Assembly: GCA_937975765.1 (NCBI GenBank) | Contig: CALJUR010000101.1 | Location: forward strand, 1 to 47,934 | Length of the DNA stretch: 47,934 nucleotides | Reading direction: 5' to 3' | Source of the DNA: an uncultured Myxococcales bacterium | GTDB lineage: Bacteria > Myxococcota_A > UBA9042 > DTJE01 | The notes under the pieces: model-generated | Told to the model about the DNA's origin: nothing | Seen by the model: the letters and a program-made list of their open reading frames with translations, nothing else | Databases searched by the model: none | Part shown: in pieces, positions 1-8,559 of the stretch | How the letters are laid out: each line of letters opens with the position of its first letter | Position numbering within the stretch: the stretch's first letter is position 1 | Translations under genes and position numbers: made by a program

Positions 1-44
1 ATCGTATTCGGTGACTGGAGTTCAGACGTGTGCTCTTCCGATCT
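1..44. other. Illumina adapter plus index (artefact)
   Basis: The first ten bases (ATCGTATTCG) are an index and the following 34 are the TruSeq read-2 adapter ending GCTCTTCCGATCT. The same 44 bases occur in reverse complement at the other end of the window. Genomic sequence begins at 45. Reading frames opened from here produce the known contaminant N-termini MCSSDL and MLFRS, which are not biological. Confidence 0.98.
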
Positions 45-45
45 C

Positions 46-471
46 GCGTGCCGGTTCGACGTTGCGCCGGGTTGCGCCGAGGCCCGGGAGGGACGCTATT
101 CCCTGGCGCTTCGGGTGCAGTCGTACCTGGGCTACGCGGGGTTGGACCCGAACCCGGCCTGGAAGACCCTGATGCCGGTCCTGGACCTGAGGATCGGGAC
201 GGCGTGCACGAGGAACTCCGACTGCCACGACACGAACCCGTGCAACGGGGAGTCGTGCGTGGAGGGCATGTGCCGGTTCCCGGACGCGCCGGTCGTGTCC
301 GACTGCTGCTGGGCGCCCGCGGATCACGACCCGCGCGACGGCGGTGCCTGGGGCGGGTTCGAGAGGGACAACTACCTGAAGGGCCAGTGCGACGACGACG
401 ACCCGTGCACGACGGACTCGTGCAGCCAGCCCTCCTGCAGCCACACCCCCGTTCCAGGATGCCTGCCGTAG
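46..471 (+). CDS. Cys-rich exported protein, 5'-truncated by contig end
   Basis: This is the C-terminal part (about 141 residues) of a longer protein whose start lies outside the contig. The apparent GTG start at 28 and the residues MCSSDL are adapter-encoded and must be removed. The visible part is Cys- and Asp-rich, with motifs of the type ACTRNSDCHDTNPCNG, CDDDDPCTTDSCSQPSCSH and a final PGC. Such motifs are common in secreted or surface lipoproteins of Myxococcota-like bacteria and recur in the 30729 gene of this window. The function is unknown. The stop is TAG at 469-471. Confidence 0.7.
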   Translation, partial: ACRFDVAPGCAEAREGRYSLALRVQSYLGYAGLDPNPAWKTLMPVLDLRIGTACTRNSDCHDTNPCNGESCVEGMCRFPDAPVVSDCCWAPADHDPRDGGAWGGFERDNYLKGQCDDDDPCTTDSCSQPSCSHTPVPGCLP

Positions 472-541
472 CGGCGGCCGACCGCCCGCGACGCCCCGCC
501 CTGCCCGGGAATGCGGCGTCGCGGGCCGGTCCGCCACGCGT

Positions 542-913
542 TCAGACGACCACGATCTCCCAGCAGTCCTGCACGAACGGCGTCAGGGACACGTGCCCGT
601 CCATGCCGGAAAGCAGCGGGATGCCGATCGCCTGGGCGGCCTGCAGCGCCGGGGAGGTCGTCGCGTCGCAGCCGCAGCCGATGCTGGCGGCGCGGCAGGC
701 GCCCGCGATCAGGCCCGCTTCGTGGGCCTGCCGGACCAGCGCGCCCAGGTGCGATCCCGGCATGTCCAACTGCCGCAGGACCTGCGTGCACCCTCCCTCC
801 AGGACCACCCGGATCTCGTGCCCGGCGCGGGCCAGTTCCAGCGCCCATTTCAGCGCGTGCGTCTGGCGGCACTCGTCTTCCGCGAACACCACGAACAGGA
901 TCCTGCGCTTCAT
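542..913 (-). CDS. DsrE/DsrF-like family protein
   Basis: This small soluble protein (123 residues) begins MKRRILFVVFAEDECRQTHA and has the alternating alpha/beta pattern of the DsrE/DsrF/YchN sulfur-carrier fold. A Cys-rich stretch GACRAASIGCGCDA (about residues 71-84) sits where this fold often places functional cysteines. The C-terminus GHVSLTPFVQDCWEIVVV also fits. The start is the ATG at 911-913, preceded by AGGGGG. A TATCCT hexamer at 956-961 on this strand is a likely -10 box. No dsrAB, dsrC or tusB partner is nearby, so a role in sulfur relay is only an inference from the fold. Confidence 0.65.
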   Translation of the reverse strand: MKRRILFVVFAEDECRQTHALKWALELARAGHEIRVVLEGGCTQVLRQLDMPGSHLGALVRQAHEAGLIAGACRAASIGCGCDATTSPALQAAQAIGIPLLSGMDGHVSLTPFVQDCWEIVVV

Positions 914-1020
914 CGGGAATCCCCCTGCAAGCCGGCGGCCGTCGGGCCGACGCCGAGGATAGCACGGGGACGCGGCGGGCCGTTGCGATCCGGCGGGGTT
1001 TGCGGCAGCATCCTCCGGTT

Positions 1021-1038
1021 GCGGGCAGTTCTGCCCGC
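1021..1038. repeat. Perfect inverted repeat (hairpin)
   Basis: GCGGGCA and TGCCCGC flank a four-base GTTC loop just before the ribosome binding site (GGGAGGA, 1044-1050) of the phosphoesterase gene. It could be a 5'-UTR hairpin; no T-run follows, so it does not look like a terminator. Confidence 0.5.
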
Positions 1039-1057
1039 GGGAAGGGAGGAAGGCGGA

Positions 1058-2491
1058 ATGCACGATCGATCGGGATGGGTCCTCTGCGGTGCGCTGGTGA
1101 TGGTCCTGGCGGGTTGCGGCGGGTCGTCCTCCGCGGTCGATGCGGGCGCCGACCTGCCGGTGGAGGTCGCGACCGACCTGCCGACCGAGACTGGCGCGGA
1201 GGTCGAGGCCGCGGACGCGACGGACGTGTCGGCGAACGACGCCTCCCCGGAGGCAGCCGAACCGGATTCGAAGGACGTCGAGGAACCTGCCGACGTCCCC
1301 GCCGACGTCGCCCCCGACGCCCCGCCCTTCCAGTGGGCGGCCGGCTGCGAAGGCACCGGCACCGGCGCCGCGTGGACTCCGATCCACGACGAGACCTTCC
1401 TGCGCGGCCCGCTGGTCCAGATGTCCGACCGCGACACCGTGACGCTGCTGTGGCGCCCGGCCGTCGCGTCCGCCGAGCCCGGCTGCGTGGACCTGTCCTG
1501 GGGCGACCAGTCCCGCACGGAATGCGGCACCGCCGACGCGAACGGCCAGTACGAGGTCGCGGTGAACGGCCTGCCCCCCGCCACCGAGATCGCCTACACG
1601 GTCCGGATCGGCGACGTCCGTACCGCGCAGATGACGTTCCGCACCATGCCCGACCGACCCGTCCCCATGAAGATCGCGGTCTTCGCGGACGCCCACAACA
1701 ACGCCGAGAACCTGCGCAAGATGTCCGCCCTGGCGCTGGCCGAGGGCGTGGACCTGGCATTCAGCGTCGGGGACCAGGCCAACGCCGGCCTTCCCGAGGA
1801 ATACGACCAGTGCTTCGATGGCTGGCGCGACCTGGGCGCTCGCGTGAACCTCTGGACCGTCATCGGCAACCATGACGAAAAGAACGAACCGGGCTACTTC
1901 GAATCGTTCGCACTGCCGCACGGCAACGCCGAGGAGGAATCCCTGGGCACCGCGGAAGGCTACTGGGCCCGGCGCATCGGCAACACCTGGATCGGCGGCG
2001 GGTGGGTGCGCGACTTCTACTTCTCCATGCCCGACAGCGACTTCGGCGAGGTCGCCTGGTTCCGGCAGCAGTTCGAGAGCGCCGACTTCAAGACCGCGCA
2101 GTGGCGGCTGTTCTTCATCCACCAGCCCGCGTATGTCACCCAGTGGGGTTCGACGTGCGACTACGACGGCGAGGACTGCCTGAAGGTCGCGATGATCCCC
2201 TTGCTGGCCCAGGCCGGCGTCCAGGCCACGTTCCACGGCCACATGCACGGCATCGAGTGGGGAGCGGTCGAGGGCGTGAACACCTTCGTCGTGGGCGGCG
2301 TGAACGGCAACATGGACGACGGCATCTGCCCCACGCCCGAGGGCTTCCCGTCGCCCTGGCACTCGATCTACAACATCGCGAACTTCGCCATCGTCGAGAC
2401 CGGCTGCGACGCCCTGACGGTCCGCTACCTGGACCTGGAAGGCAACGAACTGCAGAAGATCGACGTCCCCGCGTCCACCCCCCGCAACTAG
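1058..2491 (+). CDS. Metallophosphoesterase lipoprotein (purple-acid-phosphatase-like)
   Basis: The 477-residue precursor has a lipoprotein signal ending LVMVLAGC. An acidic Val/Pro/Ala-rich linker (about residues 27-90) and a beta-sandwich-like N-domain (about 95-195, ending YTVRIGDVRTAQMTF) follow. The calcineurin-like phosphoesterase domain begins near residue 203. Metal-ligand motifs are in the family order: DAH (about 211), GDQ (about 238), GNHD (about 269), FFIHQP (about 353) and GHMHG (about 394). It should hydrolyse phosphate esters at the cell envelope, with the two-metal centre held by these motifs. The ATG at 1058 follows GGGAGGA. A possible promoter is TTGCGA-17-CAGCAT just upstream. 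The exact substrate cannot be told. Confidence 0.88.
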   Translation: MHDRSGWVLCGALVMVLAGCGGSSSAVDAGADLPVEVATDLPTETGAEVEAADATDVSANDASPEAAEPDSKDVEEPADVPADVAPDAPPFQWAAGCEGTGTGAAWTPIHDETFLRGPLVQMSDRDTVTLLWRPAVASAEPGCVDLSWGDQSRTECGTADANGQYEVAVNGLPPATEIAYTVRIGDVRTAQMTFRTMPDRPVPMKIAVFADAHNNAENLRKMSALALAEGVDLAFSVGDQANAGLPEEYDQCFDGWRDLGARVNLWTVIGNHDEKNEPGYFESFALPHGNAEEESLGTAEGYWARRIGNTWIGGGWVRDFYFSMPDSDFGEVAWFRQQFESADFKTAQWRLFFIHQPAYVTQWGSTCDYDGEDCLKVAMIPLLAQAGVQATFHGHMHGIEWGAVEGVNTFVVGGVNGNMDDGICPTPEGFPSPWHSIYNIANFAIVETGCDALTVRYLDLEGNELQKIDVPASTPRN

Positions 2492-2572
2492 GGCCAGCCT
2501 CCGATTTCCTTCCGGCGATTCCGAAGCTTCGTCGTCCTGTGATTTTCTGGATCTTCCGGAACCTGCAGCGAA

Positions 2573-4342
2573 TTAATTGGAGGCTGTCCCTATTTTCCGG
2601 GGCCCGGGCCGGAAGCCCTTCGCCAGCCGGTGGACCGCCAGGACCACCAGCGCGGCGGACAGAAGCATCAGCGCGAGGTCGGCCGCCAGCAGCGACCACT
2701 GCCCCGCCTCGTAGTACCGTTCCACCAGCAGCGACAGCGTCCCGATCGTCGTGACCAGCATGACGGACGCCGGCACCAGCGTGTACCAGGGCTTCTTCCC
2801 CTTCCCGATCAGCCACGCCGAGACCGCGATCATCGCCAGGGCCGCCAGCAACTGGTTCGCGGACCCGAACACCGGCCAGATCGTGTTGAAGGCGTTCGTC
2901 CACGCCAGCACCAGCATCAGCACCACCGACAACCCGCTGTTGAACCAGTAGTGGCGCATGACCGACGGCACGCGGCCGCGGAACAGGATGTTCCACAGTT
3001 CCTCGAACAGGTACCGGTTGATGCGCACCGCGGCGTCCAGGGTGGTGACCACGAAGCCCTCGACCAGCAGGATGCCGAACACCGTGCCCGCCGCCGTCGG
3101 GATCCCGAAGGCCCGATCGCACAGCCGGCCCACTGCCAGCGAGAACGCCAGGATGGGATTGGACTTGGCGCCCGCGATCGTCGGGTGCACGATGCTGGCG
3201 TAGTCCTCGAAGGACAGGCACGCGCCGACGGCCACCAGCACGCACAAGGCCAGCATGCTCTCCAGCAGCATGCCGTCGAACCCGATCCGCTTCATGTGCG
3301 CCTCGCTGGCGACCTGCTTGGAGGTCGTGCCCGACGCGATCATCGCGTGGAATCCCGAGATCGCGCCGCACGCGATCGTCGTGAACAGGAACGGCCAGAT
3401 CGGGCCCAGCGCCGGCGACGCCTCGGCGTCCGCCAGGTCGATCATCGGCGCCTGCATCTCCAGCCCGCCGGCGCCCGCCACCACCAGGCCGGTGATCAGC
3501 GCCGCGATGCCGACGTACAGGATCTGCACGTTGATGAAGTCGCGCGGCTGCAGGATCAGCCACACCGGCACGCCCGCCGCCACCAGCACGTAGCACGACA
3601 GGATGACCATCCAGACCTTCGGGTCGATCGCGATCGGGAAGTGGATGCCCGCCGCGATCGACCCGACGCAGATGATCGTCGCCAGCGGGTATGCGTAGGA
3701 GGTCTTCAGGCCGCGCCGGTACAGCAGCCACCCGACCAGCGGCGACAGCAGTGTGATGATGACCACCGAGGTCGAGGCGATGCCGCCGATGACCGCCAGC
3801 GGCGTGCCGTCCTTCTCGACGATCCGCATCCACGAGTTCGCGGGGTCCAGGCCCAGGCTGGCCGCGGGCCACATCGAGGTCAGCGACACCGACGTCGCCG
3901 CCAGGAAGGCGGACGTGACCAGCACGATCAGCACCAGCGTGAACAGGATGAACAGCGCGAACCCGGCGTTGCCCAGCGAACTGCGCGCCACCTCGGCCAT
4001 CGACCGGCCGCCCTGCCGCACCGACGCGAACAGCGCCGCCAGGTCGTGGGCCGCGCCGAAGAAGATGCCGCCCAGCACGACCCAGCCCCAGGTCGGCGCG
4101 AAACCATACAGCAGCGCGATGGTCGGCCCCAGGATCGGCCCGGCGCCCGCGATGGCGCTGAAGTGGTGCGCGAACAGCACCGGCACGCGGGTCGGCACGT
4201 AGTCGCGCCCGTCCCCCTTCGCGATGGCCGGCGTGGGTCGCGAGGAATCGATCTCCAGGCGACGCGCCAGGAAGCGTCCGTAGAATCGGCTGCCGAGGCC
4301 CAGCAGCACCGCGCCGGCGACGATGGGGACCAGGACGTTCAT
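2573..4342 (-). CDS. cstA: Carbon starvation CstA family transporter
   Basis: This 589-residue polytopic membrane protein has CstA hallmarks: the N-terminal HHFSAIAGAGPILGPTIA segment, FFGAAHDLAALFASVRQGG, FINVQILYVG, ISGFHAMIASGTTSKQ, and the GIPTAAGTVFGILLVEGFV and FGSANQLLAALA regions near the C-terminus. The family imports peptides or pyruvate on carbon limitation; which substrate applies here is not visible. The length suits the shorter CstA subgroup. The ATG at 4342 is preceded by GGGAGG, and a TATCCT hexamer at 4372-4377 is a likely -10. It is convergent with the phosphoesterase gene, with 81 bases between the stops and no clear terminator hairpin. Confidence 0.93.
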   Translation of the reverse strand: MNVLVPIVAGAVLLGLGSRFYGRFLARRLEIDSSRPTPAIAKGDGRDYVPTRVPVLFAHHFSAIAGAGPILGPTIALLYGFAPTWGWVVLGGIFFGAAHDLAALFASVRQGGRSMAEVARSSLGNAGFALFILFTLVLIVLVTSAFLAATSVSLTSMWPAASLGLDPANSWMRIVEKDGTPLAVIGGIASTSVVIITLLSPLVGWLLYRRGLKTSYAYPLATIICVGSIAAGIHFPIAIDPKVWMVILSCYVLVAAGVPVWLILQPRDFINVQILYVGIAALITGLVVAGAGGLEMQAPMIDLADAEASPALGPIWPFLFTTIACGAISGFHAMIASGTTSKQVASEAHMKRIGFDGMLLESMLALCVLVAVGACLSFEDYASIVHPTIAGAKSNPILAFSLAVGRLCDRAFGIPTAAGTVFGILLVEGFVVTTLDAAVRINRYLFEELWNILFRGRVPSVMRHYWFNSGLSVVLMLVLAWTNAFNTIWPVFGSANQLLAALAMIAVSAWLIGKGKKPWYTLVPASVMLVTTIGTLSLLVERYYEAGQWSLLAADLALMLLSAALVVLAVHRLAKGFRPGPRKIGTASN

Positions 4343-4424
4343 AGGGAAGCCTCCCGCCCAGACCTTGCGGAAGGATACACCCTCGCACCTGCGTCGGAGG
4401 AGTGCATTCCACGTCCGGGAGGGA

Positions 4425-5360
4425 TCATTTCCCCCGGCGAAACACCTTGCGGATCCCGGTTGCGATCGCCAGCGCCAATGCGCCTGCCAGCAGCCCGACG
4501 ACCCCGTTCAGCAGGACCGGCAACGCCCAGGCCGACAGCCCGCCCGCGACCGGCCAGCCCGACGCCGCCTCCGCCGCGGCCTCGATCCCGTGCGCCAGCC
4601 CGGGGACGCCGTGCGCCAGGATGCCGCCTCCGACCAGGAACATGGCCAGGGTGCCTACGACCGCCAGCGTCTTCATCAACACGGGGGCCGCCGCCAGCAG
4701 CAGGTCCCCCAGGCGCCGCAGCCACCGGTCGTGCGGCCTCGTGCCGGGCCTCCACACGAGGGCCACGCCCGCGTCGTCCAGCTTCACGATTCCGGCCACG
4801 AACCCGTACACACCGGCCGTCATCAGGACCGCCACGCCCGCCAGCACGAGGGCCTGGGTGGCGAAGGAGGAGGTCGCCACGGTGCCCAGCGTGATCACCA
4901 CGATCTCGGCGGACAGGACGAAGTCCGTGCGGATCGCCCCGCGCACCCGCAACCGTTCGAAGGCCACCGGGTCCCTCGCTGCCTCGGCATCCGGGACGGC
5001 GGGATCCCCACCCCCGGCCCTTCCGTGCCGGATCCGGTGGGCCACCTTCTCGAATCCCTCGTAGCAGAGCCACGCCCCGCCCGCCATCAGCAGCGGCATC
5101 ACGGCCCGGGGGGCCAGCGCGTTCAGCGCCAGCGCGGCGGGGACCAGGAAGGCCTTGTTGACCAGCGACCCCTTCGCGACGGCCCACACCACGGGCAGTT
5201 CGCGGTCCGCCCGGATGTCCGAGACCTGCTGGGCGTTCAGCGCCAGGTCGTCCCCCAGCACCCCGGCGGTCTTCTTCGCGGCCACCTTGGTCAGCAGCGC
5301 GACGTCGTCCAGCACCGACGCGATGTCGTCCAGCAACGCCAGCAGGCTGGTCGCAGCCAT
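4425..5360 (-). CDS. DUF808 (YedI-like) membrane protein
   Basis: The 311-residue protein begins MAATSLLALLDDIASVLDDV and contains VAAKKTAGVLGDDLALNAQQV, WAVAKGSLVNKAFLVPAAL and GGAWLCYEGFEK, all signatures of the DUF808/YedI family. Several hydrophobic segments follow, consistent with an inner-membrane protein. The C-terminus is basic (RKVFRRGK). The molecular function of the family is unknown. The ATG at 5358-5360 follows AAGGGAG. It is separate from the cstA gene downstream (82 bases) and has its own candidate promoter at 5434-5461. Confidence 0.88.
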   Translation of the reverse strand: MAATSLLALLDDIASVLDDVALLTKVAAKKTAGVLGDDLALNAQQVSDIRADRELPVVWAVAKGSLVNKAFLVPAALALNALAPRAVMPLLMAGGAWLCYEGFEKVAHRIRHGRAGGGDPAVPDAEAARDPVAFERLRVRGAIRTDFVLSAEIVVITLGTVATSSFATQALVLAGVAVLMTAGVYGFVAGIVKLDDAGVALVWRPGTRPHDRWLRRLGDLLLAAAPVLMKTLAVVGTLAMFLVGGGILAHGVPGLAHGIEAAAEAASGWPVAGGLSAWALPVLLNGVVGLLAGALALAIATGIRKVFRRGK

Positions 5361-5433
5361 CTCGCTCCCTTCGGCCGGCGTGCCCGCCGCCGCAGGCGCA
5401 CGCACGCGGGCTCGATTCCAGGCACGTGCCGCA

Positions 5434-5461
5434 ACACTACCTGGAGAGGAGTGCAAGTCAA
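5434..5461 (-). promoter_or_regulatory. Candidate sigma70 promoter for DUF808 gene
   Basis: On the minus strand TTGACT (5456-5461) is followed after 16 bases by TAGTGT (5434-5439). It lies 74 bases before the DUF808 start codon. I see no gene in the rest of the gap 5361-5668. Confidence 0.45.
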
Positions 5462-5668
5462 GGCACCCTGCGCCTTCCACCCGTTCCGACCCGGGTTCCT
5501 GCGCCCATGGAGGCTCGCACGGCGCCGGCCGGCGTTCTTCCGGGGAAAGCCCCGGACACCCCGGTGGTGTCGGAGTCGAGGGAGGTGGTCGGGGACGGGG
5601 CCAACGATCGTCCCGGTTCGGGCAGGCACGGTACCGTGTATCCGAAGGGAAAACCGCGACGCCGCGGG

Positions 5669-6688
5669 TCACTGCTGCGTGTCGGGAGGCCTTCTCTCGA
5701 AAGGCGGATCCACGCCCCCCTCCCCTTCCCTGGCAGGTACCTCCGGCCGTTTTCTCGGCGCGGGTTCCGGCACGTCCGCCGGCGCCTTCTTCCCGTCCCT
5801 GCCCCCCAGCACGACGCCCAGCCGCAACGCCAGCGACGGGCCGAACGTCGCGGACTCCATTTCCCACCCCAGGGCCACCGGGTAGAAGAAGGTCGCGCCC
5901 AGGACCATCGACCCGTACCGGTACTCCAGGCCGATGCCGATCGGGATCGCCAGCGCGCCCTCCACCGAGGACTCCCCGCGCTGCTCCCAGTCGAAGCCGA
6001 CGTTCTCCAGCGTCCGCTCCAACCCCACCAGGAAGTGCAGGTGCAGCGTGCTTCCCAGGAACCCCTTGTCCAGTTGCACGAAGAACGCCGGGTACACCCA
6101 GGTCGTGGTGAAGATGCGCGAAAACCGGTATCCGGGCGGGTACCCCTGGCCGGGATGCAGGATCGACGAATCGACGAACTCCGCCTCGGGCACCCGGACG
6201 AAGTTGATCTCCAGGATGGGCGACAGCGTCAGGTCGATGCGCCGGAACGGGACGTTCCCCCGCAGCCCGAAGCCGCCCTGCCACAGGTCCCTCTCCCGGC
6301 CCTCCGGGAAGTCCAGCACGCCCGCCTTGTTGGCGCGCATCCACCGGTACGAGGCCCAGTGGAACTGCCCGCCGATCTCGATGTACCGGATGGGCGCGAA
6401 GTAGACCGACGCCCCCAGTTCGGCCTGCGGGATCAGCAGGCCCGGGTCGCCGGTCGTCACGGTGTCGTGGACCGCCGTGGCGATCGGGTCGCTGCCGTCG
6501 GACATCCGCACGGGGTTCGCCTCTCCCTGGATGCGCACCTGCAGGTCGTCCAGGGGCTCGCCGGTGCGCGAGGGCAGGTAGGCCGCCGGGATGATCGCGG
6601 TCCGCTTGACGGACGTCGTGTGCGTGCACGCCGAGGCCACCACGCAGATCGCGATGGCCAGGACCGGGATCACCGCCGATCGGCGCAT
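5669..6688 (-). CDS. Putative outer-membrane beta-barrel lipoprotein
   Basis: The 339-residue precursor begins MRRSAVIPVLAIAICVVASAC, a lipoprotein signal with Cys21. The mature part alternates short amphipathic strands ending in aromatic residues (ASVYFAPIRYIEIGGQFHW, GFGLRGNVPFRRIDL, GSTLHLHFLVGLE, GIGLEYRYGSMVLGATFF, PSLALRLGVVLGG), which suggests a small outer-membrane beta-barrel. The C-terminal 50 residues are a charged Pro-rich tail ending PPDTQQ, so the barrel does not end with the usual terminal aromatic. The ATG at 6688 follows GAGGGAG. I do not recognise a named family; the localisation is inferred from the pattern. Confidence 0.65.
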   Translation of the reverse strand: MRRSAVIPVLAIAICVVASACTHTTSVKRTAIIPAAYLPSRTGEPLDDLQVRIQGEANPVRMSDGSDPIATAVHDTVTTGDPGLLIPQAELGASVYFAPIRYIEIGGQFHWASYRWMRANKAGVLDFPEGRERDLWQGGFGLRGNVPFRRIDLTLSPILEINFVRVPEAEFVDSSILHPGQGYPPGYRFSRIFTTTWVYPAFFVQLDKGFLGSTLHLHFLVGLERTLENVGFDWEQRGESSVEGALAIPIGIGLEYRYGSMVLGATFFYPVALGWEMESATFGPSLALRLGVVLGGRDGKKAPADVPEPAPRKRPEVPAREGEGGVDPPFERRPPDTQQ

Positions 6689-6825
6689 GGCGCGCTCCCT
6701 CGTCGCGGGGGGTGAATCGATTCTTCCGGATTGCCGCGTCGAAATCAAACCGCCTCCCCCCGGGCCGATCCTCGGACCGCCGCCCCGCGATAGAATCCCC
6801 GCAGGTCCGGCCGGGAGGCGTTGCG

Positions 6826-7311
6826 ATGTCCAGGGGCGTGCCGTCCACGCGGGCGATCCTGTTCCTGCGCCAGAAGGGCGTGGCCTTCGAGGTCCATTCC
6901 TACGACTACCGCGGGCCGGGGCACGTGGCCGAGGCCGCGGCACAGGCGCTGGGCGTGGCGCCCCAGGCGATGGTCAAGACGCTGGTGTTCCAGGTCGACG
7001 GCAAGCCCGTGCTGGCACTGATGGACGCCGCAAGCCGCGTGTCCCTGTCCCGCCTCGCGGCGGCGGCCGGCTCGAAATCCCGCGCCCAGGAATGCTCGCC
7101 CGCCGACGCCGAGCGCGTCACCGGCTACCAGGTCGGCGGCATCAGCCCGTTCGGCACCCGCCGCCCGCTGCCCGTCTTCCTGGACGCGAAGCCGGCCGCC
7201 CTGCCCCGCATCTACGTCAACGGCGGCAGCCACGGCCTGATCGCCTCGATGGCCCCCGGCGACCTGGTCGCCCTGCTGGACGCCACGGTCGCGCCGCTGG
7301 CGACGGACTGA
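6826..7311 (+). CDS. YbaK/EbsC family aminoacyl-tRNA deacylase
   Basis: This 161-residue protein has the YbaK/EbsC fold: VPSTRAILFLRQKGVAFEVH at the N-terminus, VAEAAAQALGVAPQAMVKTL with the conserved Lys, and VTGYQVGGISPFG with the GGxSP motif. These match Cys-tRNA(Pro) deacylases that edit mischarged tRNA in the cytoplasm. The ATG at 6826 follows GGGAGG (6813-6818). A TAGAAT hexamer at 6791-6796 is a likely -10. It is divergent from the 5669-6688 gene and convergent with the MFS gene (14 bases between stops). The exact tRNA specificity (YbaK or another subgroup) is not resolved. Confidence 0.9.
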   Translation: MSRGVPSTRAILFLRQKGVAFEVHSYDYRGPGHVAEAAAQALGVAPQAMVKTLVFQVDGKPVLALMDAASRVSLSRLAAAAGSKSRAQECSPADAERVTGYQVGGISPFGTRRPLPVFLDAKPAALPRIYVNGGSHGLIASMAPGDLVALLDATVAPLATD

Positions 7312-7325
7312 AGCATCGTTCGTGG

Positions 7326-8540
7326 TCACTCGGCGCGCGCCGGCGCGTACCGGAAGAAGGCCATCATCAGGACCGCCGCCAGGGTCGCCATCGCGCCGCC
7401 GAAGTAGAACGGCACGCTGGAGTCGACCCGGTCGTACAGCAGGCCCGCGATCAGGCTGGCCGGCAGCAGCGTCAGGCCCAGCATGGCGTTGTAGATGCCC
7501 AGGCCGGTGCCCTGCCGGTTGGCGTCCAGCAGGTCGGACACGAAGGCCTTCTGCACGCTGTCGGTGCACGCCGAATAGACGCCATACGCGCCGAACAACG
7601 CCAGGATCGCCCACACGTCCCGGGTGTACCCGAAGCCGAAGTACACCCCGGCGTACACGAGGTACCCGAACGCCAGCACGCGCTCGCGGCCGATGCGGTC
7701 CGACCGTTTGCCGACCGGGACGGACAGCAGCACCGACACGGCGTTGAAGACCAGGTACACCAGCGGGATGTAGGCGACCTTCACGCCGACCTCGTTCGCC
7801 TTGACGATCAGCAGCGCGTCGGTCGAGTTGCCCAGGGTGAACAGGAAGAGGATCCCCAGCAGCATCCAGTAGCGCCGCGGGAAGTCGCGGAAGCGGAAGC
7901 GCCGGTACAGGCTGGCCTGCGGCTTCTTCGCCTCCCGGATCAGCACCAGGATCGTGGCCACCCCGAGGACGGCCGGGATCGCCGACAGCAGGAAGACGCT
8001 GCGGTAGTCCTCGGGGAACGCCTGCAGGAACGCGAACGCCAGCAGGGGCCCGACGATCGCGCCGCTGTTGTCCATGGCCTTGTGCAGCCCGAAGCTGCGG
8101 CCCGTGTCGCCCCTCGTCGCCGACCCGGCCACCAGGCTGTCGCGCGGCGCGGTCCGCACCCCCTTGCCGAACCGCTCCACGAACCGCAGGCCCAGCACCT
8201 GCAAAGGCGAAGTCACGAACGCATACAGCGGCGTGACGATCGCGGTGACCGCGTACCCGATCGCCATGAACGGCTTGTTGCGCCCGATCCGGTCCGACCA
8301 GAACCCCGAGGCCGCCTTGACCAGCGCGGCGGTGGATTCGGCGATGCCCTCGATGACGGACAGCGTGGTCTTCGACGCCCCGATCGACACCAGGAACAGG
8401 GGCATGATCGAGTAGACCATCTTCGTGGACGTGTCGGTCAGGAAGCTGACCAGGCCGGCGTAGAAGATGTTCCGGTTGAACCCGAGGACGGTTTCGACCG
8501 GCGCCTCGTCCGCATCCCGACGCGTCGTCTCCGGCTGCAT
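7326..8540 (-). CDS. MFS transporter
   Basis: This 404-residue protein has about 12 hydrophobic segments and the major facilitator loop motif GFWSDRIGRNKPFMAIGY after the second or third helix, echoed by VPVGKRSDRIGRERVLAFGY in the second half. The sequence FVERFGKGVRTAPRDSLVAG resembles the MFS subgroup often annotated as multidrug or sugar efflux proteins. The N-terminus (MQPETTRRDADEAPVETVLG) is cytoplasmic and charged. It starts 19 bases after the asparaginase stop codon on the same strand, so the two are probably cotranscribed; a weak GGAGA precedes the ATG at 8540. The substrate is unknown. Confidence 0.87.
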   Translation of the reverse strand: MQPETTRRDADEAPVETVLGFNRNIFYAGLVSFLTDTSTKMVYSIMPLFLVSIGASKTTLSVIEGIAESTAALVKAASGFWSDRIGRNKPFMAIGYAVTAIVTPLYAFVTSPLQVLGLRFVERFGKGVRTAPRDSLVAGSATRGDTGRSFGLHKAMDNSGAIVGPLLAFAFLQAFPEDYRSVFLLSAIPAVLGVATILVLIREAKKPQASLYRRFRFRDFPRRYWMLLGILFLFTLGNSTDALLIVKANEVGVKVAYIPLVYLVFNAVSVLLSVPVGKRSDRIGRERVLAFGYLVYAGVYFGFGYTRDVWAILALFGAYGVYSACTDSVQKAFVSDLLDANRQGTGLGIYNAMLGLTLLPASLIAGLLYDRVDSSVPFYFGGAMATLAAVLMMAFFRYAPARAE

Positions 8541-8559
8541 CGCGCGTCTCCGCAGGGCG

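Noticed and set aside
28..962. Reading frames starting MCSSDL and MLFRS at the left end, and their counterparts at the right end on minus
   Set aside because: Their N-termini are encoded by adapter; only the 46-471 frame is protein-like beyond it.
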